A stretch of 64,000 nt of DNA from UBA2108 sp963925495 (GTDB lineage: Bacteria > Bacteroidota > Bacteroidia > Flavobacteriales_G > Salibacteraceae). The notes beneath the pieces are model-generated. The model saw only the letters and a program-made list of their open reading frames with translations, was not told the origin of the DNA and did not search any database. Both the position numbers and the translations under genes were made by a program. Shown piece by piece: positions 42,233-51,263 of the stretch (positions within the stretch are counted from its first letter, which is position 1; every line of letters begins with the position of its first letter). The stretch is from assembly GCA_963925495.1 (NCBI GenBank), contig CAWUST010000012.1, positions 81,557 through 145,556 on the forward strand. Direction: 5' to 3'.

Positions 42233-43237
42233 CTAAAAATAAATAGGATGAAAAACCATCCCATTTTTGTTGAATTCTAAAGTTGGAAAAGGGAATTTAA
42301 TCAAACCAAAAGAAGCTAGAAATGTATTAACAAAACAACTTTTTGTTTTTATTCTATGAAGATCAACGTCCAAGGAAAAATAAAATTGAGAATAGCGCTC
42401 AAAAGAGGGAAGAGGTTGTCCGTTTTCGTTGATACTTGGATTAGATTCTCCTCCAATCATTCCATCGGCTCCGTATCCCAAAGAGACACTTATCCATTTT
42501 GGAAATTTACTTCCCTTATTTAAAAAAGAATGAATATTTGTCGATAACCAGTAGGTCTGTCCGTTATAATCTTTCAAGATTTGTTGTCCAAAATTCTCTC
42601 CCAAAAGTTTAGGTCTATGTTGTGGATATTGGGTAGCATGGAATGAAAATTTAGGTGTTATTCTTTGTTCTCTCCAAGCTATTTGCTGCCCAATAAACAA
42701 GGCTGTCCCAAGGGTGTTTGCTGCCATATCTCCCCATGAAAAACCCCATTGGGCATTGTAACCGTCCATTATCTCAAAGATGGTTTGATACACGAACCCC
42801 CAAGTCGCACCGAAGGCCAATGAACTACTTTCATTTACACCAGACCATTTCAGTGAATTGTAACCCAAAACACCTATGTAGTAAGAGCTGAAGGCATGCC
42901 CGAATTTATCAATACCTTCCCATTCTCCCCAATCATTGAAGGTGTGAAACTCACTTTTTGGAAAATTCTTGTACCAGGCTTCATTCAGTACCATTAGAGT
43001 AGAGACGGTAATTACTGCAGCGCCAGCAGTAACACCAAAAACCCTTTTATTCTTTAGCGAATCTGGATAATCCATCCAATGTGCAGGATGCATTGACATT
43101 TGAGATGTTCGGTTGCTAGATAAATTTAATTCATACGAATGAAAACGTTTGTTGGGCTTATCGAACTCAAGGATATTTTGCTGAGAAAAGCAACCAAATC
43201 CAATTAACAAAAAACAAAAAAACACTCCAGTTTTCAC
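42233..43237 (-). CDS. DUF2279-family envelope protein
   Basis: 334 aa with a signal peptide (FFCFLLIGFGCFSQ, about residues 6-19). The core of the DUF2279 family (YfiM-like) is visible in GIDKFGHAFSSYYIGVLGYNSLKWSG, WGFVYQTIFEIMDGYNAQWGFSWGDMAANTLG and IAWREQRITPKFSFHATQYPQHRP. Function is unknown. A -7 promoter box ends only four bases before the start codon (43242-43249), so the mRNA would be leaderless. The decayed TonB receptor lies upstream. Confidence 0.85.
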   Translation of the reverse strand: MKTGVFFCFLLIGFGCFSQQNILEFDKPNKRFHSYELNLSSNRTSQMSMHPAHWMDYPDSLKNKRVFGVTAGAAVITVSTLMVLNEAWYKNFPKSEFHTFNDWGEWEGIDKFGHAFSSYYIGVLGYNSLKWSGVNESSSLAFGATWGFVYQTIFEIMDGYNAQWGFSWGDMAANTLGTALFIGQQIAWREQRITPKFSFHATQYPQHRPKLLGENFGQQILKDYNGQTYWLSTNIHSFLNKGSKFPKWISVSLGYGADGMIGGESNPSINENGQPLPSFERYSQFYFSLDVDLHRIKTKSCFVNTFLASFGLIKFPFPTLEFNKNGMVFHPIYF

Positions 43238-43241
43238 GTGC

Positions 43242-43249
43242 CAAAAATA
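43242..43249 (-). promoter_or_regulatory. -7 promoter element of the DUF2279 gene
   Basis: The minus strand reads TATTTTTG, matching TAnnTTTG, four bases before ATG 43237. A leaderless transcript is predicted. Confidence 0.4.
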
Positions 43250-43285
43250 ACAGCAAAATGACCATGAGTTTAATTGGCGTTAACT

Positions 43286-43745
43286 TTAAAAATCAATGAT
43301 TCTTCCAATAGTTGTTAAAATTGTTCCACTGCTGTTTTGAACCTCTTCCATATCGTAATATTTCTGGTCGTAGGAAGCTAAAGCATTCACTACTATTTGA
43401 TTTTGATGAAGCATATTCCTTAGGAATTAAAAGCGCCCTTTCTTCTGCCTTAAATCCATATAAATTTTGAATGTCTAAATAAATATTGAGATCTCATTTC
43501 TTAAAATCCTATGTTTTATCGACTCTTATATCCAATTGATGAAATTCGGATAATGTATTTTCATTTATTCGACTATAATCTAGAATCCCGGATAGATTAA
43601 TTTTATAAACTGCAAGTTGAGCAGATTCTTGCAAAAGATAAGGCGTGTTAGGTATTCCTTGAACATATCTCCAACTTTTTCATATAACCTCCTATTTATT
43701 GGTATCTATAAATGAATAGGCGGAGAACAGTTTGGTTATTAAGGA
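43286..43745 (-). pseudogene. Decayed TonB-dependent receptor, C-terminal fragment
   Basis: Read on the minus strand in three frames, the region gives SWRYVQGIPNTPYLLQESAQ, LSEFHQLDIRVDKT, DFKK, DLNIYLDIQNLYGFKA and finally SSGTILTTIGRIIDF before TAA (43286-43288). These are in the right order for the last 150 residues of a Bacteroidota TonB-dependent receptor. Stops interrupt it after DKT and after DFKK, and a frameshift precedes the end. Upstream traces (FSAYSFIDTN) are consistent with an earlier strand, with a deletion between. The plug and most of the barrel are gone. Coordinates at the upstream edge are approximate. Confidence 0.65.
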
Positions 43746-43962
43746 GAAGACAAATGTCGATTACGATTTACCTTTAAACCTAATAGTAATAAATACAATG
43801 GCTCAAGTTCAATTCGAAAAAATTAAAATCGTATAGCAGGTTTTTGTTACTTTTTAAGTAAAGTAAGTAGTTTATTGAAGAAGTCTAACTCAAATAACTA
43901 TCAAGACTGCCATAAAGTAAATCACTGGTTTTGTCCATGAGAAATAAAACCATCATCAATTC

Positions 43963-45582
43963 CTATTTCTTAGAGTAAACCCAAAAATTACCATTGATTG
44001 TATCTTTTAAAGTTCCAGTTTTCAGTTTCTCGATTTCTTGACGAGCAGCCTTCAAGTTATCGAAAGATTTAGTATAAACAAAGAAAAACTTTCTGTCTTC
44101 TCTACTCACAACTTTAGTCTCGATACCAGATTCTCTTTTCAACATACGTTGGTAGGCTTTGGCATCTTCTATTTTAAAGTAAGCCCCCGCAACGGTATAA
44201 AATTGAACGTATTCTTTTGTGCTTTTTTGGTCTGTTTCTTTCGATTCTTTGGAATTTGGTGAGGTTAAATCTTGATCTTTTTTAAGTAGATCAATCTCTT
44301 TTCGAATTTCGTCTAAATCATTAGAAGTTGCGCTCGAATTATTTTTAGAATCCTCTTCTATTAGTTTTTTCAACTCTTCAATTTGTTTTTCTAATTCATT
44401 AATTTTGGTATTGTCTGCTTCAGAAAGAGATAAATCCCGCTTAGGGTCATCTTTAGAATTAGGTGAATTAACCTGGTTATTCTCTATTACTTTATCCATT
44501 TCAGGCTTTTCTGTTTCGTAGGTTTTCTTTAGCGTGTTTACTTCTTTTTTCTGGTTTTGAATTTCTTTTTTTTGCTCCTTAAGCTGTTTATTCAATTCTT
44601 CATTTTCTTTCTTTAAATCACTTATATCTTCTTCTTGATTGCGTATTGCTCTAGATATTTGTGCATTGCTTTTTGAGCTTTTAGTAACGCTGCTTATACG
44701 ATATCCCATTGCTATTTCATGCGACCCTTTATTGTAGGTTCTCATTCCCCTGGGAGACAAATCATAAGAATAGCCTACAATTAATCGATCTAAAACTTGT
44801 GCTCCGGCAAGAAAAATAATCCCGGAATTTTGACGATAACCTAAACCACCCCAAAATTTTTCTTTCCATTTTACAACAGTATTTATTTCCATAGAGACTC
44901 CCGCTCCTTGAACATGACGAGCAAAAAATGTTGGGGTAATGTCAATTGGCTTTTTATTTATGTGGAAATCGTAAGAGACAAAAAGATTAAAATGTCTTAT
45001 GTTTTTATACGTTGCAGATTTTTGGTCAATATCGTTTTCATACTTAAAACCACTATTTAGTAATTGATTTACAGATAGCCCAGCTTTTAATTTTTTCCAC
45101 TGATAAAACAATCCGAAATCCGCATCAAAAGACATTTGAGATGAGTTATAGTCCAGCAAGCTAGCTTCACTTTGGTCCTCTACTCTAATTTTTGAAAAAT
45201 CTATTTTTTTCTGAATAAATATACCGGCCAAACCAAAAGATAATAAATGATCTTCCGTGATGGGAAGTTTATAACGCAAAGAAAATTCTCCGCTAGTAGT
45301 ATTAAAAAGATGTACTTGATCAGTGTTTAATTTTAATCCAATAGCGTACTTATTCTCTTTTATAGGTGTTTCGAATGTAATCCCAGATGTTCTTGGTGCA
45401 TCTTGAAGCCCAACCCATTGCTGACGATGATTAAGCATAAACCTTGTTTCGTTACTTGAGCCAATTGCCGCTGGGTTTATCAAATAAAAATTAAGGTAAT
45501 TTTGACTATAAATAGGAGTTTGTTGGGCAATAACACGGTTAAAGCCTAAAATTGAAATAATTGTAATTAGTAAATATCTCAT
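43963..45582 (-). CDS. PorP/SprF-family T9SS protein fused to coiled coil and SPOR-like domain
   Basis: 539 aa. A signal peptide (residues 1-19) is followed by a PorP/SprF beta-barrel (about 20-300). The barrel has QTPIYSQNYLNFYLINPAAIG, NHRQQWVGLQDAPRTSGITFETP and AGAQVLDRLIVGYSYDLSP near its C-terminus. Then comes a Lys/Glu-rich coiled coil (about 315-450). The last 80 residues are SPOR-like (VQFYTVAGAYFKIEDAKAYQ...KTGTLKDTINGNFWVYSK). PorP/SprF proteins bind T9SS substrates at the outer membrane, and SPOR domains bind denuded peptidoglycan glycan strands. The fusion could tie the export or display site to the cell wall. It is the last gene of the giant surface operon, five bases after the CHU_C-type giant. 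Confidence 0.87.
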   Translation of the reverse strand: MRYLLITIISILGFNRVIAQQTPIYSQNYLNFYLINPAAIGSSNETRFMLNHRQQWVGLQDAPRTSGITFETPIKENKYAIGLKLNTDQVHLFNTTSGEFSLRYKLPITEDHLLSFGLAGIFIQKKIDFSKIRVEDQSEASLLDYNSSQMSFDADFGLFYQWKKLKAGLSVNQLLNSGFKYENDIDQKSATYKNIRHFNLFVSYDFHINKKPIDITPTFFARHVQGAGVSMEINTVVKWKEKFWGGLGYRQNSGIIFLAGAQVLDRLIVGYSYDLSPRGMRTYNKGSHEIAMGYRISSVTKSSKSNAQISRAIRNQEEDISDLKKENEELNKQLKEQKKEIQNQKKEVNTLKKTYETEKPEMDKVIENNQVNSPNSKDDPKRDLSLSEADNTKINELEKQIEELKKLIEEDSKNNSSATSNDLDEIRKEIDLLKKDQDLTSPNSKESKETDQKSTKEYVQFYTVAGAYFKIEDAKAYQRMLKRESGIETKVVSREDRKFFFVYTKSFDNLKAARQEIEKLKTGTLKDTINGNFWVYSKK

Positions 45583-45587
45583 AATTC

Positions 45588-48500
45588 CTATTTGTTATTT
45601 CTTATTATTGAAACTGCACCTTTATAGGTTTTGTCTGAATTGGGGAAGGATAACGTGTAATAATATGTACCGTCTGGTAAAATATCACCGTTTTCATTTC
45701 GACCGTCCCAGTCGTTTTGGTACCCTGTAGTCTTTAAAACCTCGCTACCCCATCTATTGAATATACTTATTTGACATTCTATGTAGTTTTCTATATTGGT
45801 GATTATCCAAAAATCATTTTGCCCATTTCCATCAGGTGTAATAACATTTGTGGGGATTAAATTGTAATCTGTAGAAACTTCAATAGTTTGCAAAGCAACG
45901 TTCGAACATCCATTTCTATCATAGCCAGTAACGCTATATGCAGTGCTTTCCACGGCATCGAAAACAGGATTTTTGATTGTGGAATTGTCTAGTCCGTTTT
46001 GAGGAAACCATTCGTATCTAATTCCGCCTTCTGCTTGAAGCTTCATTTCAATTCCTTTACTTACTGATGTGTCTTTTCCTAAAGTAATATTTGGCGGTTC
46101 ATAAACTTCAGCATCCCTAGTAATAGAATCTTTACAGAGCTGAGTCGAAATTGCAACCAATTTTACTTTGTATTTTCCGGGTTTTTCGGGTGCATAAATG
46201 GGTTCTGGAATAATCGCCGTTCCGCCGTCACCAAAGTCCCAAGAATAACTTAATCCGTTAGCTGAAATTGCAGAAGTATTATTCACTTGATAGTCTGCAT
46301 TAAGGCAAGTATTGGTAAGGGTGAAATTAGCAATAGGAACTTCATATATTTCTACAGATTGTGTTAGTTTTTCTCGACAACCTTTGTCTGAAGTTGCCTC
46401 AAGAGATACGTCATATTTTCCATTATTAAGAAATAAATGAATGGGCGATTTTACACTGCTTCCAGTGCCATCCCCAAAATCCCAAGCATAAGTAACTACC
46501 GATCCATTGCTCATTTTTGTGCTGTCTGTAAAAGGCAATTGAAATCCGTCGCATACTGAAGTAAACACATAATTTACTGAAGGAGCTTCATGAGATATCA
46601 CAGTTTTATTTATGGTGTCAGTACATCCAAATTCGGATATGGCCACCATAATTACATCGTACTTCCCGTTTTTTGAAAAAACATGACTTGTATTTATTAG
46701 GGTATCGGTTTTAGTATCCGCAAAATCCCAATAATATTTTAGAGACCCTTGAACACTAATTGAACGATTTATGAATGGAGTAGTGTCGCCAAAACAAACA
46801 CTTGTAAATCCATAATCTGAAACAGGATTTGCATAAATGGTAATGTTTTTAGTCATTAAATCTACACAACCAGAATCTGTATTTTGGGTAAGCGTAATTT
46901 TATAATTGCCCGGTCCGCTGTAGTAATGTGATGGGTTTTTATTATTTGAATTACTTCCATCTCCAAAATCCCAAGCAAAAGATACTGCTGTATCAGGTAT
47001 ATTAGAGCCATTACTATACTGACTGTTATCAAATAAATAAGCCGAATCTTCAAAACAAACATTGGTAAGTGAGAAATTAGTTTTTGGTTGTGGATTTACC
47101 CAAACCGTTTTAAAGACTGTGTCACTGCAATTGTGAATGGAGTTTGTAACCAATTGAACTGTGTATTTTCCAGCATTTTGATAAGTATGTTTAGGGTTCG
47201 GCATAGTTGATGTCGCTAAATCTCCAAAGTTCCAATTCGAGGTTAAATTTCCTAATTTAACAACAGAAGAATTTTGGAATACCATCGATTTCCCAAGACA
47301 AACATTTACAGAAGAGAAATTAGAGGTTGAACGAGGATAAGAAATTACATTTTGCGTAATGGAATCTTTACACCCTGAAGCGGTTTCTGTAACTACTAGC
47401 TTTACATTATAAGAACCATCATTTGAGTAGGAATTTCTAGGGTTTGTAGTTGTACTTGTTGTTGAATTCCCAAAGTTCCAATTGTATGTAAGGATAACAC
47501 CTGTGAAAGGGTAGGTAGATGAATTGGTGTATTGGTTGGAGTCATTAACACATAAATTAGTAACAGTATAAGCCGGCACGGGAAGCGCATTTACGATTAC
47601 GTTTTTTGAATTCGAATCAAGGCACCCCCGGTTTGTAGTAACTTTTAATTTTACTGTGTAAGTTCCATATTTATTGTATTTGAACAATGGGTTTTGAATG
47701 TTTGACCCGTTATTATTTCCAAAATCCCAACTATAAGAAGAAACCAAAGCATTAGTTACAGTAGTGCTGTCCGAAAACTTGGTGGAACTTCCATCGCAAA
47801 CAGTATCACTAATAAAATTTACTGAAGGTAATGCGTGTACCGTTACTGGTTTGCTAACCGAATCAACGCAGCCTCTATTAGAACTCACAATAAGTTTCGC
47901 ACTATAGGGACCTGTAGTGGTGTAGCTATACTTAGGATTTTTAGCAATGGAGACTCCACCAATTACGCCAAAATTCCAATTGTAGTTAATCGTACCGGTA
48001 TTTAGAAAAGAAGCATCTATAAATTCAACCGAATCACCAAGGCAAGCACTTACAATTGTGAAATTTGCCACCGGTTTCTCATAAATTATTAGAGTTGCCA
48101 ATTTAGAATCAACGTAACCAGAATCAGTTATGGCTTCCATAGAAACTTTATATGCACCTGAGCCAGCATACAAGTGTTTGGGATTTTGATCCGTAGAAAA
48201 AGTCCCATCTCCAAAATCCCATTTGTAAGTCATTCCACCTTTTTTAACAAATGTGTTATTAACGAAGTTGGCTGAATCGTAAACACAAACTTTATTAACC
48301 GAATAATTTGCTTGTGGAACAGGGTTTACAACTACTATTTTTTTCAAGGTATCGCTACATTTTCCGGTAAAAGAAATAAGTTCAACCGCATAGTCTCCAG
48401 TATCGGAATAAGTGTGTGTCGGGTTTTGAACAACAGAAGTATTTCCATCGCCAAATTTCCATAAAGAGCTCATTCCTCCTGTCGATATTGTGGAATTGTT

Positions 48501-51254
48501 GGTGAGCGAAAGCGCTTTGCCTTCAGCAGCTTTTTGGGCAAACCATATAGACTTCGGTTGTGCGTTTACAATAACCGTTTTGATAATAGAGTCAAAACAA
48601 TTATTACCAGACGTATAAGTTAATTTTACTGAATAACTTCCATTCGCAGGGTAGGTGTAATTTACTGAATTTGTATTGGCGGAAGCTCCATTTCCAAAGG
48701 CCCAAATGGACGTTCCAGAACTAGGAGTAGAGGCATTAACAAAAGGAGTGGTTTTACCTTGGCATATACTTGCTGCACTGAAGTTTACTATTGGTGTAGT
48801 ATCTATAATAGCAGTTTTAATTATCGAAGATTTACAGTTGTTTACCGATGTAGCTATCATTTGAACTGAGTATGTCCCTGCTTGGTTATAAATATGTTTT
48901 GGGTCATTACTACTACTCGATTTCCCGTTTCCAAAAGCCCAGAAATAGGTGTTTCCATTTCCTTTTATGGTTTGATTGGTAAATACAGATGGCGACTTTT
49001 GACAAACACGAGTTACTGAAAAATTTGCAATAGGAGTAGAGTTAACCCAAACAACTGCAGTGTCACTGAATTTTGTTCCACAAGCACCTCCACTTATTTG
49101 TGTTCTGTAATGTGCACTTACATTTAAATTAGTGTAATTAGTTAACGTAGAAGTGTTTATTACATCAGTCCATGTTTTCATGGTATCATTTGAAACTTGC
49201 CATTTATCAATCTTTCCACTTTGGTTTCTAAGGGTAATTGTACCAGAATTGTTTCCTTGGCAAACGCTTGTACTCCCAACTAAATTACCGCCAGCAGTAA
49301 TTGGAACTACTGTAATTTTTACACTTGAAGAGGATGTTTCTGAACAGCCTTCCGATTTTAAAATACTTCGATAATAAATTGTAGATAATAAATTGGAAAA
49401 CACCAAACTGTCGGTTGAGTTATTTTTGCTAGCCCAAGGTCCTACACTACTAGCAGAAGTTTCCCAACGCAATACCTTACCTGTGTGACCACTTAATTTA
49501 ATTGTAGCACCATTGGAAGCCGCACATACTGTAGCGGAATCACTTAACGATCCTCCAACAGTTGCCGGAGAAATTGTTTGCTTGCCAATAGCCGAAGTAT
49601 CTGCAACGCAAACTCCCGATTTAACAATACTTCTGTACCATGTTTCGGCATTTACATTAGTATAAGCTACGCTATCATTAGTTAATCCCATTGATGTCCA
49701 TGTAGATCCACTATTTGTAGATTTTATCCAATCAGTAACACCTCCCGTTTTATTTTGAATGAATACTTTACCTGAGTTTCCTGATATACAAACTGGTATA
49801 AACCCACCTAAGTTACCACTATTGGTAGTTGGGTCAATAGTAAGTTTTGAAGCTGATGAAAACTGAATATTACATCCTTCATTTTGAACCACTGCTCGGT
49901 AAGATGTAGTTGATTGAAGTTTGCTGTAGGCAACAGAAGTTGAAGTATTAACCATATCTGCCCATGGGTTATTTCCTGTTTCGCTACTTTGCCAGCGAAG
50001 AACAGAACCCGTATTTCCAGTTAAAGAAAGTGTTCCTGAGTTTATTCCGAAACATATATTTGCAGTACCGCTAACACTGCCTCCAACTGTGGGAGCATTT
50101 ACAGTTACTTTGTAAGCAGCAGAAGTATCGTTTGCACAAACGCCACTTTTAGTAAATGTTTTATACCAAGTCGTTTGTGCTAAATTGCTAATATTATAGC
50201 TAGTTAAAGGATTTGCAATAACTGTCCAAGCAACGTTATTTGTTGATTGCAGCCAATTTTGTACAGAACCAATAGAACTAGATACTGAAATTACCGAGCT
50301 ATTTGTTCCGGTACATAATTCATTTACGCCGCTTAGAGTTCCAGATTTACTGGCAGGGTCCACTAGAACTCTTGTGACAGCTGAACGAACCGTGTCGCAG
50401 CCAGTTTTTGCCACAATAGCACGATAATAAGAAGTAGTGGTAAGGTTTTTATAAACTTGTTTGGACCCATTATTAAAAATAAAAGACCAAGGCCCACCCG
50501 AAGAATTAGCTTTTTCCCAACCAATAACATTTCCTGAATTACTGGATAAAGAAAGTGTGTCTTCATCAATACCGTAACAAGTAGAAATAGAGTTTAGTCC
50601 ATTTTTTCCTAGTACTTTTCCCCCCAAGGTTGCGCTATTCACAATAACTTTTACGATGTTAGAAGTATCTTTAGAACAAGCACCATTTTTGGCAACAGTC
50701 CTATACCAGGTTGTAGTTGTTAAATTGATGTATGTAAGCTTTTTAGTAGTTATTCCAGAGTTATCATTCCAAGTTGTTCCGTCATCAAAAGAGGTTTGCC
50801 AACTAGAAACTAAACCAATTGCGCTATTTAAATTTATATCTTCAGTATTGCTGTTAGTACAAACTGTATTATCTCCAGTAAGTGTTCCTGCACGCGTAGT
50901 TTTATCAACTCTTATTTTTACGCTGGAAGAAGCAGCTTCTGGGTCCGAACCAACTTTTACGATGGCCCTGAAATACGTTGTTTGCACCAAATTTGAATAT
51001 GCAAAAGTTGTACTTGTGTGTGCAATTGTACTCCAAGGATTTCCACCAGTTGTAGAAGATTCCCACCTAATAATATCTCCAAGGTGACCGCTTAAACTAA
51101 GTGTTCCAGAATTAATCCCAGTACAAGCTGAGTCTAAATTATTTGTTGCTGCAGTTTTTACTGCGCCACCCACTGAAATGGGAAAAGCGTAGCTTGTTTT
51201 TCCGAACATCATAGTCGAAAAAACAATCAGCGAAATGAAATATAGTTTTCTCAT
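45588..51254 (-). CDS. Giant Ig/PKD surface protein with gliding-motility (CHU_C, T9SS type B) C-terminus
   Basis: 1888 aa. After a signal peptide (about residues 1-23) come eight modules of about 88 aa (residues 28-735). They alternate between two kinds (GGSVSG...W...YRAIV and SGTLSG...W...WYRT), giving four AB pairs. Twelve PKD domains follow (about 736-1716), with WDFGDG-like and NYxFDxxC-like motifs. A final Ig-like domain leads to the CHU_C module (about 1795-1888), with IPTNVITPDGNGQNDFW, FNRWGSEVLK and DGTYYYTLSF. The CHU_C signal sends it through T9SS and links it to the type B pathway. It resembles SprB-type adhesins in plan. It lies between the 3032-aa giant (9-bp gap) and the PorP/SprF gene (5-bp gap). 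Confidence 0.92.
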   Translation of the reverse strand: MRKLYFISLIVFSTMMFGKTSYAFPISVGGAVKTAATNNLDSACTGINSGTLSLSGHLGDIIRWESSTTGGNPWSTIAHTSTTFAYSNLVQTTYFRAIVKVGSDPEAASSSVKIRVDKTTRAGTLTGDNTVCTNSNTEDINLNSAIGLVSSWQTSFDDGTTWNDNSGITTKKLTYINLTTTTWYRTVAKNGACSKDTSNIVKVIVNSATLGGKVLGKNGLNSISTCYGIDEDTLSLSSNSGNVIGWEKANSSGGPWSFIFNNGSKQVYKNLTTTSYYRAIVAKTGCDTVRSAVTRVLVDPASKSGTLSGVNELCTGTNSSVISVSSSIGSVQNWLQSTNNVAWTVIANPLTSYNISNLAQTTWYKTFTKSGVCANDTSAAYKVTVNAPTVGGSVSGTANICFGINSGTLSLTGNTGSVLRWQSSETGNNPWADMVNTSTSVAYSKLQSTTSYRAVVQNEGCNIQFSSASKLTIDPTTNSGNLGGFIPVCISGNSGKVFIQNKTGGVTDWIKSTNSGSTWTSMGLTNDSVAYTNVNAETWYRSIVKSGVCVADTSAIGKQTISPATVGGSLSDSATVCAASNGATIKLSGHTGKVLRWETSASSVGPWASKNNSTDSLVFSNLLSTIYYRSILKSEGCSETSSSSVKITVVPITAGGNLVGSTSVCQGNNSGTITLRNQSGKIDKWQVSNDTMKTWTDVINTSTLTNYTNLNVSAHYRTQISGGACGTKFSDTAVVWVNSTPIANFSVTRVCQKSPSVFTNQTIKGNGNTYFWAFGNGKSSSSNDPKHIYNQAGTYSVQMIATSVNNCKSSIIKTAIIDTTPIVNFSAASICQGKTTPFVNASTPSSGTSIWAFGNGASANTNSVNYTYPANGSYSVKLTYTSGNNCFDSIIKTVIVNAQPKSIWFAQKAAEGKALSLTNNSTISTGGMSSLWKFGDGNTSVVQNPTHTYSDTGDYAVELISFTGKCSDTLKKIVVVNPVPQANYSVNKVCVYDSANFVNNTFVKKGGMTYKWDFGDGTFSTDQNPKHLYAGSGAYKVSMEAITDSGYVDSKLATLIIYEKPVANFTIVSACLGDSVEFIDASFLNTGTINYNWNFGVIGGVSIAKNPKYSYTTTGPYSAKLIVSSNRGCVDSVSKPVTVHALPSVNFISDTVCDGSSTKFSDSTTVTNALVSSYSWDFGNNNGSNIQNPLFKYNKYGTYTVKLKVTTNRGCLDSNSKNVIVNALPVPAYTVTNLCVNDSNQYTNSSTYPFTGVILTYNWNFGNSTTSTTTNPRNSYSNDGSYNVKLVVTETASGCKDSITQNVISYPRSTSNFSSVNVCLGKSMVFQNSSVVKLGNLTSNWNFGDLATSTMPNPKHTYQNAGKYTVQLVTNSIHNCSDTVFKTVWVNPQPKTNFSLTNVCFEDSAYLFDNSQYSNGSNIPDTAVSFAWDFGDGSNSNNKNPSHYYSGPGNYKITLTQNTDSGCVDLMTKNITIYANPVSDYGFTSVCFGDTTPFINRSISVQGSLKYYWDFADTKTDTLINTSHVFSKNGKYDVIMVAISEFGCTDTINKTVISHEAPSVNYVFTSVCDGFQLPFTDSTKMSNGSVVTYAWDFGDGTGSSVKSPIHLFLNNGKYDVSLEATSDKGCREKLTQSVEIYEVPIANFTLTNTCLNADYQVNNTSAISANGLSYSWDFGDGGTAIIPEPIYAPEKPGKYKVKLVAISTQLCKDSITRDAEVYEPPNITLGKDTSVSKGIEMKLQAEGGIRYEWFPQNGLDNSTIKNPVFDAVESTAYSVTGYDRNGCSNVALQTIEVSTDYNLIPTNVITPDGNGQNDFWIITNIENYIECQISIFNRWGSEVLKTTGYQNDWDGRNENGDILPDGTYYYTLSFPNSDKTYKGAVSIIRNNK

Positions 51255-51263
51255 CTTTCTAAA

